Of a stretch of 40,356 bases of DNA, positions 16,468-24,914 are shown piece by piece. The notes beneath the pieces were generated by a model that made no database searches, had not been told where the DNA came from, and saw only the letters and a program-made list of their open reading frames with translations. The DNA comes from Promicromonospora citrea. Its GTDB lineage: Bacteria > Actinomycetota > Actinomycetes > Actinomycetales > Cellulomonadaceae. The translations under genes were made by a program, and so were the position numbers. Location: positions 1 through 40,356 of the forward strand of contig NZ_JABEMG010000029.1 in NCBI RefSeq assembly GCF_013004695.1, read 5' to 3'. Positions within the stretch are counted from its first letter, which is position 1. Each line of letters begins with the position of its first letter.

Positions 16468-17448
16468 TCACACGACCCCGGCGTCGATCCGGAAGAGTTT
16501 GCGGGCGTTGCCGTCGGTGAAGGCCGCGCGGTCCGCCGGGCCCAGCTCGCCGAGGAACGCGTCGATCTGCGGCCGGGTCGGGTGCTGGAACGGGTAGTCG
16601 GTCGAGAACATCAGGCGGTCGGCCGTCGTCACCTCGAGCGCGTGCCGCAGCAGGGCGGGCGAGAGCATGCCCGACGCCGTGACGTGCACGTTCTCCCGGA
16701 GCACCTCGGCGACCGGGCGGTCGAGCGAGGCCACGCGCGAGAGGCTGCCCACGCGGTCCTGCCAGAACAGCAGCAGCTCGCCCCAGTGGCCCAGCACGAC
16801 CTGGAGGTCCGGGTGGCGGTCGAAGGCCCCGCGGGCGACCAGGCGCAGCGTGGCGAGCGCCGCCTCCAGGTGCCACCCCCACGCAAAGGTGGACAGCGCC
16901 AGGCCGACGGCGTCGTCGAACCCGCCGTACGCAGCCTCCCGCACCGCGCGGGCGGGGATCTGGGGGTGGATGAACACGGGCTGCCCGAGCGACGCCGCCA
17001 GGCCGAGCACCTCGTCGTAGCGCGGGTCGTCGAGCGGTGTGTCGCCGGTCCTGCCGTAGAGCATGACGCCGACCGCGCCGAGCCGCGTCGCGCGCTCCAG
17101 CTCGGCGGCGGCCCCCGCCGGGTCGGCCAGCGGGAGGGTGGCCAGCGCCCGGAACCGGTCCGGGTGGCGCGCCACCGCGTCGGCGGCGACATCGTTGAGC
17201 TCCCGGCTCATCGCGACCGCGTCGGCCGGGGCGAGCGCGCCCGGCCCGGGTGGTGCGAGCGAGAGCACCTGCAGATCGACCCCCTGCTCGTCCATCGCGG
17301 CGAGGCGGACATCCCCCAGGTCCTCGAGACGCTGCAGGTGGTCCCCCCTCTCGTTGAGGGCGAGGCTGTCGTCGCGCAGCCCGGTGGGCTGCGCCTTCAG
17401 CGCCCCGGTCAGCCCGGCCGACGTCCAGTGCTCCTCGATCGCGATCAT
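16468..17448 (-). CDS. Gamma-resorcylate decarboxylase-like amidohydrolase
   Basis: 326 residues, Amidohydro_2 (ACMSD/gamma-resorcylate decarboxylase) group. The metal-binding set is visible: IAIEEH at residues 3-8 (Glu5, His7), FIHPQ in the middle, LGHWGE and the late FSTDYPF (Asp). Length and motif order match 2,6-dihydroxybenzoate and related nonoxidative decarboxylases, which remove CO2 from hydroxylated benzoates; hydrolytic paralogues exist, so the reaction is not certain. ATG 17448 has GAGAGG upstream. Divergent from the TetR gene at 17523 with a clear operator between them. Confidence 0.82.
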   Translation of the reverse strand: MIAIEEHWTSAGLTGALKAQPTGLRDDSLALNERGDHLQRLEDLGDVRLAAMDEQGVDLQVLSLAPPGPGALAPADAVAMSRELNDVAADAVARHPDRFRALATLPLADPAGAAAELERATRLGAVGVMLYGRTGDTPLDDPRYDEVLGLAASLGQPVFIHPQIPARAVREAAYGGFDDAVGLALSTFAWGWHLEAALATLRLVARGAFDRHPDLQVVLGHWGELLLFWQDRVGSLSRVASLDRPVAEVLRENVHVTASGMLSPALLRHALEVTTADRLMFSTDYPFQHPTRPQIDAFLGELGPADRAAFTDGNARKLFRIDAGVV

Positions 17449-17464
17449 GGCGCGCCTCTCGTTC

Positions 17465-17482
17465 GCTCAACATCTGTTGAGC
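17465..17482. promoter_or_regulatory. 18-bp TetR operator between amidohydrolase and tetR
   Basis: GCTCAACA-TC-TGTTGAGC is a perfect inverted repeat with 8-base arms. A further half-site (GCTCAAC) lies about 30 bases on, next to the tetR -10 box. The position between the divergent starts (17448 and 17523) suits repression of both genes. Confidence 0.7.
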
Positions 17483-17509
17483 CGAGCGTAGCACTTTGCT
17501 CAACGGTCG

Positions 17510-17515
17510 TATAGT
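17510..17515 (+). promoter_or_regulatory. Leaderless -10 box TATAGT for tetR
   Basis: TATAGT with 7 bases to the ATG at 17523. The half-site GCTCAAC lies just upstream. Confidence 0.55.
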
Positions 17516-17522
17516 GAACGTC

Positions 17523-18058
17523 ATGGCTGCCACCACGCGCGATCAGAAGCGCGCCCAGACCGCCGAGCGCATCCTCGCCGCAGCCCGGGAGGAGTTCGCC
17601 CTGCACGGATACCGCGGCGCGACGATCCGGGCGATCGCCGACCGTGCCGGGGTGCACGCGTCCCTGGTGATGCAGCACTACGGCTCGAAGGCCGACCTCT
17701 TCGCGATCGCGGCGGAGCTGCCCGCCGGCGACGAGGGCGGCGCGGCGGAACACCTGGCCGCTGTCCTCGACGTGCGGATGCAGGGACTCCCGCCCGAGAC
17801 CCGCGCACTCGTCGCCTCCATGCTGACCTCGCCCGAGGCCGAGGCGACCGTGCGCGCCTTTCTCCAGGAGCGCGTCGAGAACCTGGCGGCCTCGTTCGAG
17901 GGCGACGACGCCGAGGTGCGCGCCCTGCTGGCCGTGAGCGGCATCCTCGGCCTGACCGTCGCGCGCCACTTCCTGACCCTGCCCGCCTTCGAGCACGTCT
18001 CGCACGACGAGCTGGTGCGGGCAGCGAGCGCGTGGGTATCGGGGGCGCCGTCAGGTGA
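17523..18058 (+). CDS. TetR-family regulator, 3' end apparently frameshifted
   Basis: TetR repressor with helix-turn-helix at about residues 10-58 (ATIRAIADRAGVHASLVMQHYGSKADLF). Recognisable protein runs for about 176 residues to AASAWVSG. After that no stop follows: the frame stays open through the whole convergent oxidoreductase gene to 19505, reading Arg/His-rich antisense sequence. One extra G in the GGGGG run near 18040 would bring TGA 18056-18058 into frame and end the protein at WVSGGAVR, a normal TetR length. The end given here assumes that. Either the gene has a natural frameshift or the run is miscounted. It probably represses the divergent amidohydrolase gene. Confidence 0.75.
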
Positions 18059-18992
18059 AGTCGAGCACCAGCCGACCGCGCAGGCCGCCCGCCTCGAGCA
18101 TGGCGTGCGCCTTCGCCGCCTCCTCTGCGGGCAGGACCTCGGCGACCCGGAGGCTGAGCGCGCCCTCCTCGACCTGCCGACGGAGGGTGTCCAGCGCCTC
18201 GGTGTCCTCGATCCGGTCGGCGACCATGAGCGGGTGCACCGTGATGCCGCGCTCCCCCGGACCTTCCCATCCCCGCATCTCGGCCACCACGCCGCCGTCG
18301 GCGACGGCGGGCAGCACGGCAGCGCGCTGGTCCGAACCGTCCACGAGGGCGGGCACGCCGGCCGGCACGATCTCGCGGATCTGCTCCGCGACGCCGGCAC
18401 CGCGCTCGACCACGTGGTCCGCACCGAAGGAGCGGACCAGGTCGACGTCCCGCTCCGCGGCATCAGCGACGACGGTCAGGCCGTCAGCCGTGGCGAGCTC
18501 GATCGCGTAGGCGCCGACAGCCCCGGCCGCTCCGGTGACGGCCACGGTGTCTCCCGGGCGCAGCCCCGCGACGTCCAGCGCCATCCGCGCCGTGAGCGCG
18601 TTCATCAGGAGGGTCGACGCCGCAGCGAGGCCGACCCCCGCCGGGGCGGGCACCACCGAGGCCGCAGGCAGGACGACCTTGTCGGCATAGGCGCCACCGC
18701 GCGGCCCGACGAACAGCACCATCCCGATGACCGGCTGCCCGACGACGAGCCGGTCACCGACACCGGGGCCGACCTGGTCGACGACACCGGCCACGTCCAT
18801 GCCGGGCACGAACGGCGGACGTGCGGTCGACCGGACCGCGTGCCCGCCCGTGCGCAGCATGACGTCCGTTGGGTTGACAGCGGCGGCGTGCACCCGGATG
18901 CGGACCTCTCCCGGGCCCACCTGGGGCTCCGGCAGGTCCAGCACCTGCAGCACCTCGGGACCGCCGTACTCGTACAATCCGATAGCTCTCAC
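18051..18992 (-). CDS. Zinc-independent quinone oxidoreductase-like MDR protein
   Basis: 313 residues of the medium-chain dehydrogenase/reductase superfamily, quinone oxidoreductase (QOR/zeta-crystallin) group. Opening RAIGLYEYGGPEVLQV, catalytic-domain signature HAAAVNPTDVMLR, GMDVAGVVDQVG, then the Rossmann loop VTGAAGAVGAYAIELA that binds NADPH, and ending LRGRLVLDF. The cysteines that bind structural zinc in alcohol dehydrogenases are absent. By family it reduces quinones or enones with NADPH. GTG 18992 is the start that gives the family N-terminus, but has no good ribosome site. Downstream of a TetR gene (95-base gap), probably co-regulated with it. Confidence 0.82.
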   Translation of the reverse strand: MRAIGLYEYGGPEVLQVLDLPEPQVGPGEVRIRVHAAAVNPTDVMLRTGGHAVRSTARPPFVPGMDVAGVVDQVGPGVGDRLVVGQPVIGMVLFVGPRGGAYADKVVLPAASVVPAPAGVGLAAASTLLMNALTARMALDVAGLRPGDTVAVTGAAGAVGAYAIELATADGLTVVADAAERDVDLVRSFGADHVVERGAGVAEQIREIVPAGVPALVDGSDQRAAVLPAVADGGVVAEMRGWEGPGERGITVHPLMVADRIEDTEALDTLRRQVEEGALSLRVAEVLPAEEAAKAHAMLEAGGLRGRLVLDFT

Positions 18993-19087
18993 ACGTCGGG
19001 CAACCGCCGCGTGGACGATGTTGTTCCGACCGCGGACCACCGCGGGCGGCTGCACCGTCACTGCGGCGCACCGGGCTCGCGCAGCCC

Positions 19088-19669
19088 TCAGGCCGGACGG
19101 AGCGCGTCCGTCACGAGCCCGAGCAGCCGCTCGACCCGGGCCGCGTCGACCTCGACCGGCATGAGCGCCCCTGCCGCCAGCACCACGACGTCCTCCGCCT
19201 GGACGTCGCCGCGCAGGCTCCCGTCGCGGGCGCCCGCGTCGAGGATCGGCGCGATCGCGGCGGCGAGCCGGCCGCGCCGGCCCGCGACGTCGTCCTGCTG
19301 CACGGACTCCAGGACGCCCCGGCGCAACGCGTCGAGCATGCCTCGCTTCGTCGCGGCCAGGTGCGCGAACCGGCGCAGCCACTCCCCGAGCGCCTCACCG
19401 GGCGGCAGCCGGTCGAGCAGGCGGCCCGCCTCGTCGATCAGCTCGGTGACCTGTGCCTCGTACACCGCGGCGACCAGCGACTCCTTGGTCGGGAAGTTCC
19501 GGTAGAGCGTCCCGATCCCGACGCCCGCCGCGCGCGCGACGGCCTCGAGCGAGAAGGGCGCGGCTCCGTCGGCGAGCGCCGCGCGGGCGGCCTCGAGCAG
19601 CGCCTGGCGGTTGCGCTCGGCGTCGGCCCGCCGTCGGCGCGGGGCGGCGCTCGAGGTCTCGTCGGTCAT
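19088..19669 (-). CDS. TetR/AcrR-family regulator
   Basis: 193 residues. Basic N-terminus (APRRRRADAERN), helix-turn-helix (about 18-62, LEAVARAAGVGIGTLYRNFPTKESLV) and a C-terminal domain of the TetR_C_33/SbtR-like kind. AGGAAAG lies upstream of ATG 19669. It lies immediately before the oxidoreductase gene on the same strand and has a palindrome (19706-19723) 37 bases upstream, so autoregulation and control of the oxidoreductase are likely. Confidence 0.85.
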   Translation of the reverse strand: MTDETSSAAPRRRRADAERNRQALLEAARAALADGAAPFSLEAVARAAGVGIGTLYRNFPTKESLVAAVYEAQVTELIDEAGRLLDRLPPGEALGEWLRRFAHLAATKRGMLDALRRGVLESVQQDDVAGRRGRLAAAIAPILDAGARDGSLRGDVQAEDVVVLAAGALMPVEVDAARVERLLGLVTDALRPA

Positions 19670-19705
19670 GGCGGGGCTTTCCTCCGGTGGTGCCGGCCTG
19701 GCTCG

Positions 19706-19723
19706 ACCGGAGGGACCTCCGGT
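19706..19723. promoter_or_regulatory. 18-bp operator upstream of tetR
   Basis: ACCGGAGG-GA-CCTCCGGT, perfect 8-base arms. A third half-site CCTCCGGT lies at 19681-19688. Located 37 bases before the TetR start at 19669, within the 134-base gap to the next gene, which holds nothing else recognisable. Confidence 0.6.
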
Positions 19724-19803
19724 ACCGGCCCCATGGTCTCACGCCCCCCTTGGCCTCGGCTCCCCTCTGACCACCGAGGTCGCGACGCCTCCGACCCGAC
19801 CCT

Positions 19804-21204
19804 TCACACCGCCCGGCGCGGGAGCAGGAGCGAGAGCGCGACGGCAGCGACCGTGAAGCCGGTCGCCCACCAGAACGCGACCTGGAAACCGTCAGCAGGG
19901 GTGTCGGCCGCTGCGACGGCGGACTGGAGGACGACGGCGAGCACCGCCGTGCCGAACGAGCCGCCGAGCTGCTGCCCGATGCGGCTGATGACGCTCGCGT
20001 GCGGCACCTCGTCGCGCGCCAGGCCCTCGAAGGCCAGCGCCATGAGCAGCACGGTGACCGCGCCGAGGCCGAGACCGCGCACCAGCAGGAAGCCGCTGAT
20101 CAGCACGAGGCTCGTGTGCTCGGTCGCGGTGAGGAACGGCAGCGTGCCGACGGCGACGATCACGAACCCGACCAGGACCACCCACCGGGCACCGACCTTC
20201 TCGGCCAGCCGGACGGCGACCGTGCGGCTGGCCAGCGTGCCGACGCCCTGCGGGATGAGCAGCAGGCCGGCCTCGAGCGCCGTGGCGCCGCGCAGCTGCT
20301 GGAAGTACAGCGGGACCAGGAGCATCGCGCCGTAGAGCGCGAACCCCGACAGGAGCAGCAGCACGGTCGACGAGGACAGCGCGCCGTGCCGCAGCAGCCG
20401 CAGGTCGATGAGCGGGTCCTCGGTGCGGCGCAGCGTCCGCCAGGAGAACAGGGCGATGGCCGCGACGCCCGCCACGAGGGGCGCCAGCACGTCGGGGTGT
20501 CCGAAGCCGCCCTCCTTGCTGGCGTTGCTCAGGCCGTAGAGGACGCCTGCCAGGCCGAGCGCCATGAGCACGAACCCGACGACGTCGAGCCGTGTCGGCC
20601 GGGTGGGCTCGTCCTTCGGCAGGTACCGCAGCGCCATGAGGATGCCGCCGACCGCGAACGGCACGGTGACCACGAACAGCCAGTGCCGGTCGAGGGTGTC
20701 GAGCACGAGGCCGCCGAGCGCCGGGCCGAGGATCGGGCCGAGCACGGCAGGCATGCTGACCACCGCCATCACGCGGCCGAGCCCCTTGCCCGCCGCTGCC
20801 TGCATGACGAGCGTCGCCATCATCGGCATGAGGATGCCGCCCGCTGCGCCCTGCAGGGCACGGAAGGCGATGAGCGACGGGGCGTCCCACGCCACCGCGG
20901 CCAGCAGGGAGGCCACGAGGAACACCGCCAGCCCGACGATCCACAGCCGCCGCCCGCCGATCCGGTCCTGCGCCCACGGCACGATCGGCACCACCACGGC
21001 CAGCGCCAGCAGGTAGCCGGTGCTGATCCACTGCACCGTCGACAGCGGCACGCCGAGGATCCCGGCGAGCGGCTCGACCGCGACGGCCACGGTGGTCGAC
21101 GCGAACAGCACCCCCAGGCCGCCGACGATCGCCGTCCAGGCGACCGGCCAGACCCCGGGCGCGACGGCCGGCGCGCTCCGAGTCTCGACTTCCATCGTCT
21201 CCAT
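19804..21204 (-). CDS. DHA2-type MFS efflux transporter
   Basis: 466 residues with about 14 hydrophobic segments. Motif A variant PWAQDRIGGRRLWIVG, motif C-like VLGPILGPALGGLVLD, and the central loop PKDEPTRPTRLD separating the halves. Members export drugs, dyes or natural products by proton antiport. ATG 21204 has AAGGAGAG upstream. It is divergent from the TetR gene at 21269, 64 bases away, a classic pump/repressor pair. Confidence 0.9.
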   Translation of the reverse strand: METMEVETRSAPAVAPGVWPVAWTAIVGGLGVLFASTTVAVAVEPLAGILGVPLSTVQWISTGYLLALAVVVPIVPWAQDRIGGRRLWIVGLAVFLVASLLAAVAWDAPSLIAFRALQGAAGGILMPMMATLVMQAAAGKGLGRVMAVVSMPAVLGPILGPALGGLVLDTLDRHWLFVVTVPFAVGGILMALRYLPKDEPTRPTRLDVVGFVLMALGLAGVLYGLSNASKEGGFGHPDVLAPLVAGVAAIALFSWRTLRRTEDPLIDLRLLRHGALSSSTVLLLLSGFALYGAMLLVPLYFQQLRGATALEAGLLLIPQGVGTLASRTVAVRLAEKVGARWVVLVGFVIVAVGTLPFLTATEHTSLVLISGFLLVRGLGLGAVTVLLMALAFEGLARDEVPHASVISRIGQQLGGSFGTAVLAVVLQSAVAAADTPADGFQVAFWWATGFTVAAVALSLLLPRRAV

Positions 21205-21208
21205 GACT

Positions 21209-21283
21209 CTCCTTAAGAGGCATCGTGTATCTTGTTACCCACGGTACGTCGACGAGATAGGAAACGCAATGTCTCTTAATGAG
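21209..21283. promoter_or_regulatory. Divergent pump/tetR control region with two inverted CTCTTAAKGAG boxes
   Basis: The 11-base sequence CTCTTAAGGAG occurs on the minus strand at 21209-21219 (overlapping the pump's ribosome site) and CTCTTAATGAG on the plus strand at 21273-21283 (first codons of tetR). Each is a near-palindrome and the two are inverted relative to each other around the shared promoter region, as expected for repressor sites that silence both genes. Part of the resemblance could come from the ribosome-binding sequence itself. Confidence 0.45.
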
Positions 21284-21874
21284 CGATCCGACGCAGGGCC
21301 GCAGCGTCGCCGCCGCGGCGCGGCGCTGGAGGGCGCGCTTCTCGACGCCGCCTGGGCCGAGCTCGTGGCCACCGGGTACGAGGCGATGACCTACGACGCC
21401 GTCGCGGAGCGCGCGAGCACCAGCCGCGCCGTCCTGTACCGCCGGTGGCCGAGCAAGCGCGACCTCGCCGCGGCGGCCGTCGCCCGTGTGGTCGCCACGA
21501 TCCCCTTCGACACGCCCGACACCGGGTCCCTGCGCGACGACGTCGTCGCGCTGCTGCACGCCGCCAACGACACCCGGGCCCGGATCGCCGTCCAGCTCGC
21601 GGTGCGCCTCGACGGCACCGGCGACGACGCCCTCACCCTCGCCGACCTGCGCACGACCGTCGCCGAGCGGAGCAACACCCGCATGATCACCCTCCTCGAG
21701 CGCGCCGCCGAGCGCGGCGAGATCGCGACGGCGGACCTCCCCCGACGCGTCCGGAACGTGGCGTTCGACCTGCTCGGCTACCAGATCCTCGCCACGCAGC
21801 GGGCCGCGACCCCGGCGGAGATCGAGGAGATCGTCGACGACGTGCTCCTGCCCCTGCTGCGCGCGCCGCGGTAG
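21269..21874 (+). CDS. TetR-family regulator of the adjacent pump
   Basis: 201 residues. Basic N-terminus, helix-turn-helix at about 18-62 (YDAVAERASTSRAVLYRRWPSKRDLA) and a TetR_C_11-like ligand domain. AGGAAA precedes ATG 21269. It is divergent from the MFS gene and very probably represses it. An open frame upstream of the ATG is not protein-like. Confidence 0.88.
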   Translation: MSLNERSDAGPQRRRRGAALEGALLDAAWAELVATGYEAMTYDAVAERASTSRAVLYRRWPSKRDLAAAAVARVVATIPFDTPDTGSLRDDVVALLHAANDTRARIAVQLAVRLDGTGDDALTLADLRTTVAERSNTRMITLLERAAERGEIATADLPRRVRNVAFDLLGYQILATQRAATPAEIEEIVDDVLLPLLRAPR

Positions 21875-21956
21875 GCACCACGGGACTACTCCCCCGGTAC
21901 GGGCGCCGCCGGAGGCCCGGTACCGCCGGCCGATGTGCCGCCACCTGCACCGTTCC

Positions 21957-21962
21957 TAGCGT
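21957..21962 (+). promoter_or_regulatory. Leaderless -10 box TAGCGT for the ABC operon
   Basis: TAGCGT with 7 bases to the ATG at 21970. A GC-rich imperfect hairpin (CGGTAC...GTACCG, 21896-21933) lies upstream, after the TetR stop, and may end that transcript. Confidence 0.5.
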
Positions 21963-21969
21963 GACCACC

Positions 21970-22887
21970 ATGATCGAAGCACTGCACCTCACCAAGAGGT
22001 ACGGCGAGCGGACCGCCGTCGACGACCTGTCCTTCCGCGTCCGGCCCGGCGTCGTCACGGGATTCCTCGGCCCCAACGGCGCGGGCAAGTCCACCACGAT
22101 GCGGATGCTCGTCGGTCTCGACGAGCCCACCTCCGGGACCATCACCGTCGCCGGGCGCCGGTACCGCGACCTGCCCGACCCGCTGCGGCACGTCGGCATC
22201 CTCCTCGACGCCAAGGCCGTGCACGGCGGGCGCAGCGCGTACCACCACCTCCTGGCGCTCGCCCGGACGCACAACATCCCGGCCCGGCGCGTGGACGAGG
22301 TCATCGACCTCGTGGGCCTGACCGCCGTCGCGCACCGGCGCGCCGGCGGGTTCTCGCTCGGCATGGGGCAGCGCCTCGGTATCGCGGCCGCCCTGCTCGG
22401 CGACCCGCAGGTGCTCGTGCTCGACGAGCCGGTCAACGGCCTCGACCCCGACGGCGTGCTGTGGATCCGCCGGATGCTCGCCGACCTCGCCACGGGCGGC
22501 CGCACCGTGTTCCTCTCGTCGCACCTCATGAGCGAGCTCTCGCTCATCGCCGACGACCTCGTCGTCATCGGCCAGGGCCGGCTGCTCGCGGCGGGCACCG
22601 TGGCCGACGTCGTCTCGTCCGTCGCGCCCACCTCCGTCCGGGTGGTCGCCGCGGACGCCGCCGCCCTCGCGACCGCGCTCCAGGGCGACGGCGCCACCGT
22701 GACGACGCCCGACCGCGAGACCCTCGACGTCCAGGGCCGCTCCGCGCGCGAGATCGGCACGATCGCCGGCGCGCGGGGCATCACCCTGTACGAGCTCACG
22801 ACCCGCAGCATCTCGCTGGAGGAGGCGTTCATGCAGATCACCCGCGACGCCGTCGAGTACGGCTCCCCCACGGAGGCCGTCCGATGA
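21970..22887 (+). CDS. ABC exporter ATPase (DrrA/BcrA type)
   Basis: 305 residues. Walker A GPNGAGKST at 34-42, a variant signature SLGMGQ at 129-134, Walker B VLVLDEPVNGLDPDG with Asp152/Glu153, and H-loop SSHLMSE. The C-terminal extension ends in the SLEEAFMQIT segment usual for bacitracin/lantibiotic-type exporters of actinobacteria. Works with the permease that overlaps its stop codon. Starts at ATG 21970, leaderless. Confidence 0.9.
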   Translation: MIEALHLTKRYGERTAVDDLSFRVRPGVVTGFLGPNGAGKSTTMRMLVGLDEPTSGTITVAGRRYRDLPDPLRHVGILLDAKAVHGGRSAYHHLLALARTHNIPARRVDEVIDLVGLTAVAHRRAGGFSLGMGQRLGIAAALLGDPQVLVLDEPVNGLDPDGVLWIRRMLADLATGGRTVFLSSHLMSELSLIADDLVVIGQGRLLAAGTVADVVSSVAPTSVRVVAADAAALATALQGDGATVTTPDRETLDVQGRSAREIGTIAGARGITLYELTTRSISLEEAFMQITRDAVEYGSPTEAVR

Positions 22888-23690
22888 GCGCCACAGCCCT
22901 TGCCCGGCCCGCCGTCGACCTCACCGGGGCGCGGATCACCGCAGCGGGCCTGCTGCGCTCCGAGTGGACCAAGCTGTGGTCCGTGCGCTCGCTGCGCCTC
23001 ACGCTCGCGACGGCGTTCGTCCTGCTCCTCGGCCTGAGCACGTACGTCGTCGTCGAGGGACGCATGCTCAGCGGCGAGGTCTCGGAGATCCCGTTCAGCT
23101 TCACCGGCGTCTACCCCGTCGGCATGCTCGCCCTCGTCGTGCTCGGCGTGCTGGCCATGGCGGGCGAGTACGCCGCGGGAACCATCCGGACCAGTCTGGT
23201 GGCCGCCCCCGGCCGCACCGGCGTCGTGGTCGCCAAGGCCGCCGTGCTCGTCGGCGTGACGACGGCGCTCGGTGTCCTCAGCTCGGTGCTGCTCTACGGC
23301 CTGGTCCAGGTCACCGGGACGGTGCCCGCCGCGCAGGGCATGTCGCTGCTCGACCCCGCCATGCTCGGCGGCGTGGTCGGCAGCACCCTGATGCTCCCCT
23401 TCGGCGCGCTGTTCGGCGTGGTGCTCGGCCTGCTGGTCCGCAGCGCGGCGGGCGCCGTCACGCTGTACTTCACGGTCTTCCAGATGGGCCCGCAGGTCTT
23501 CCCCGTACTCCTGCCCGAGCCGCTGGCGGGCGTCGTCGACTACATGCCGCTCCAGGCGATGGACGTCGTGCGGACGGCGGGTCTGAGCGGCGAGGCGTAC
23601 GGCGTCGGGACGGGCGTCGTGGTGCTGGCGGCGTGGATCCTGGTGCTCGGCGGCGCCGCGTGGTGGTTGCTGCGGAGCCGTGACGTCTGA
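22884..23690 (+). CDS. ABC exporter permease (ABC-2 type)
   Basis: 268 residues with six hydrophobic segments. The opening LLRSEWTKLWSVRSLRLTL is the usual start of this ABC-2 subfamily, and EYAAGTIRTSLVAAPGR is its conserved cytoplasmic element. Start codon overlaps the ATPase stop (ATGA, 22884-22887), so the two are co-translated. Followed after 51 bases by a two-component system, the arrangement of peptide-antibiotic sensing and export modules. Confidence 0.88.
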   Translation: MSATALARPAVDLTGARITAAGLLRSEWTKLWSVRSLRLTLATAFVLLLGLSTYVVVEGRMLSGEVSEIPFSFTGVYPVGMLALVVLGVLAMAGEYAAGTIRTSLVAAPGRTGVVVAKAAVLVGVTTALGVLSSVLLYGLVQVTGTVPAAQGMSLLDPAMLGGVVGSTLMLPFGALFGVVLGLLVRSAAGAVTLYFTVFQMGPQVFPVLLPEPLAGVVDYMPLQAMDVVRTAGLSGEAYGVGTGVVVLAAWILVLGGAAWWLLRSRDV

Positions 23691-23741
23691 CCGGCCGGCC
23701 CGCCCGGGCCGGCCCCGTGGCGCCCGTGCGAGGATGCGGGC

Positions 23742-24914
23742 ATGACGGATCCGCTCGCGGGGATGCGTGCCATCGACCGGCGGCATCCCCTGGGCTGGGA
23801 CCTGGGGCTCGCCGCGGCCGTCGCGCTCGTCTCGGTGAACGCCGGCCCGCCGTCGGGACCGGTCGGGTGGGCGGTCTTCGCCGTCGTGCACGCGGCCGTG
23901 GTCCTGCGGCGGCGCCGGCCGCAGCCGGCGCTCCTCGTCGCGGGTGCGGCCGTCGCCGCCGGAAGCCTTGGCGCGCTGCTCGCCCCGGCGGCCCCGCCGT
24001 GGACGTACCTCGCGGTCTGGGTGCTGCTGTTCGGCGCCGCGCTGCGCGGGAGCCGGCGCGGCTCCCTCGCGACGACTGTGGGCGTCGCGGCGCTGGTCGC
24101 CGTCTGCTCGCTCGTCGCCCCGCCGATCGCCGGGCCCGTGACGCCCCGCGAGCACGTCACGCTGACGCTGGCGGTGACCGGGACCAGCGCCGCGGCACTC
24201 CTGCTCGGCCTCCAGGTCCGGGGGCGCAGGCAGCGGCTGGCGGCCGAGCAGGCCGAGATCGCGCGCGCGGCCGCGGTCGCCGAGCGGTCGCGGATCGCGC
24301 AGGAGATGCACGACGTCATCGGGCACAACCTGTCCGTCATCGTCTCGCTCGCGACGGGTGGCGGCGTCGCCGTGCGCACCTCCCCCGACGACGCCGAGCG
24401 CGCCTTCGCCGCCATCGGCGACGTCGGCCGCTCGTCGGTGCGGGAGGTGCGCCGCGTGCTGCGGGTGCTGCGGCACGACGCGAGCGCCGACGGCGCGCCG
24501 CTGAGCCCCCAGCCCGGCCTCGACGACGTCGACGCCCTGCTGGACTCGGTGCGCGGGGCGGGCCTGGCGGTGGCGCTGCGGCGCAGCGGTGACCTGGGTG
24601 GGCTGGACGCCGGACGCCGGCTCGCCGTGTACCGGATCGTGCAGGAGTCCCTCACCAACGTGCTGCGGCACGCCGGCCCCGGCGCGCACGCCGACGTCGG
24701 CATCGCGCGCGAGCCCGGCGCGGTCGTCGTGACCGTCTCCGACGACGGCAGGGGCAGGCCCCCGACGCCCGGCGCCGGGCACGGCCTGCTCGGCATGCGC
24801 GAGCGCGCGGCGGCCTACGGGGGCGAGCTGGAGGCCGGCCCGACCGGGGCCGGGTGGCGGGTGCGGGCACGGATCCCGGTGGACGACCAGGGCGGACAGG
24901 AGGGCACACGATGA
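23742..24914 (+). CDS. Sensor histidine kinase (HisKA_3)
   Basis: 390 residues. Four or five N-terminal membrane segments (about 20-160), then ERSRIAQEMHDVIGHNLSVIV with phosphoacceptor His190, and an HATPase domain with VQESLTNVLRHAG and GHGLLGMRERA. No sizeable extracellular domain, so sensing is intramembrane. A GAGGAT element 6 bases before the ATG suggests a leaderless transcript, which may supplement read-through from the ABC genes. Its stop overlaps the regulator start. Confidence 0.9.
   Translation: MTDPLAGMRAIDRRHPLGWDLGLAAAVALVSVNAGPPSGPVGWAVFAVVHAAVVLRRRRPQPALLVAGAAVAAGSLGALLAPAAPPWTYLAVWVLLFGAALRGSRRGSLATTVGVAALVAVCSLVAPPIAGPVTPREHVTLTLAVTGTSAAALLLGLQVRGRRQRLAAEQAEIARAAAVAERSRIAQEMHDVIGHNLSVIVSLATGGGVAVRTSPDDAERAFAAIGDVGRSSVREVRRVLRVLRHDASADGAPLSPQPGLDDVDALLDSVRGAGLAVALRRSGDLGGLDAGRRLAVYRIVQESLTNVLRHAGPGAHADVGIAREPGAVVVTVSDDGRGRPPTPGAGHGLLGMRERAAAYGGELEAGPTGAGWRVRARIPVDDQGGQEGTR

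Noticed and set aside
14814-21874. Natural-product biosynthetic cluster suggested by several pumps and regulators
   Set aside because: No polyketide, peptide, terpene or RiPP synthase genes are present; the modules look like separate detoxification or catabolic units.
21687-24782. Minus-strand open frame of 1031 codons across the ABC/kinase genes
   Set aside because: Spans several well-supported plus-strand genes and reads as low-complexity Arg/His/Gln sequence.
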